Positions 40,244 to 40,306 of a stretch of 40,306 bases of DNA are shown in pieces. The notes under the pieces are model-generated. The model had not been told where the DNA came from and did no database searches. It was given only the letters and a program-made list of their open reading frames with translations. This stretch comes from Deltaproteobacteria bacterium. GTDB taxonomy: Bacteria; Desulfobacterota; DSM-4660; Desulfatiglandales; HGW-15. Every line of letters starts with the position of its first letter. The stretch's first letter is position 1. Both the position numbers and the translations under genes were made by a program. The stretch spans positions 1 through 40,306 of the forward strand of contig JAGVAP010000024.1 in NCBI GenBank assembly GCA_020060215.1, written 5' to 3'.

Positions 40244-40306
40244 GCCGACCCTCCCTCAAAGGGCGGTTCCTTCTCGCCCTCTCAACGATGGTGCATCAGA
40301 AGATCC

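Noticed and set aside
1..40306. CRISPR array, tRNA, rRNA, integrase or intact transposase
   Set aside because: I saw no regularly spaced repeats, no T-loop-like GGTTCGAATCC element in the gaps, and no integrase or transposase motifs in any frame.

Overview
The window is 40.3 kb of GC-rich bacterial DNA with about 29 intact or near-intact protein genes, several recognisable gene remnants, and no tRNA, rRNA, CRISPR array or intact transposase that I could see. The gene set is that of a heterotrophic, probably anaerobic or facultative bacterium: trehalose and glycogen enzymes, an E. coli-like FbaB aldolase, a Thermoanaerobacter-type secondary alcohol dehydrogenase, archaeal-type phosphoglycerate mutase, PEP synthase, PolX and a remnant of a B12-dependent ribonucleotide reductase. 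A member of the former Deltaproteobacteria (Desulfobacterota/Syntrophobacterales-like) would fit, but that is inference from gene content only.

Left part (1-7.0 kb): an orphan single-domain response regulator, the decayed C-terminus of nrdJ, a type II NADH dehydrogenase-like flavoprotein, glgX (debranching enzyme), and divergently treZ (maltooligosyltrehalose trehalohydrolase). Next (7.1-22 kb) comes a stress-response stretch: a possible nitroreductase-fold protein, an Hsp20-BON-DksA-like run closed by a hairpin terminator, a Kef-type cation/proton antiporter, a second orphan response regulator, a second Hsp20 with a long coiled-coil N-terminus, DnaJ with a downstream unknown partner, PolX, a CapA-like protein, and a Phd/RelE-type toxin-antitoxin pair behind a near-consensus sigma70 promoter.

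Right part (21.8-40.3 kb): a secreted double PRC-barrel protein followed by a P-type cation ATPase with altered ion-site residues. These converge on a long leftward block: a truncated 2-hydroxyacid dehydrogenase, apgM, ppsA, a beta-phosphoglucomutase-like gene and a trehalose-6-phosphate phosphatase/GH65 phosphorylase fusion. Further right lie a UPF0182 membrane protein, a secreted hemerythrin-like protein, a small membrane protein, a P-type ATPase N-terminal remnant, and an adh-fbaB operon.

Read together, the window links storage-sugar turnover (glycogen to trehalose to glucose and beta-glucose-1-phosphate) and the PEP/triose-phosphate part of central metabolism to protein-quality control and ion homeostasis. 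It looks like a stress-tolerance and carbohydrate-reserve region. Gene remnants at several places (nrdJ, D-2-hydroxyacid dehydrogenase, BON protein, P-type ATPase) point to repeated insertion, deletion and decay. The most distinctive item is the beta-PGM / OtsB-GH65 pair, a split version of the three-domain arrangement known from mycobacterial OtsB1 (Rv2006).
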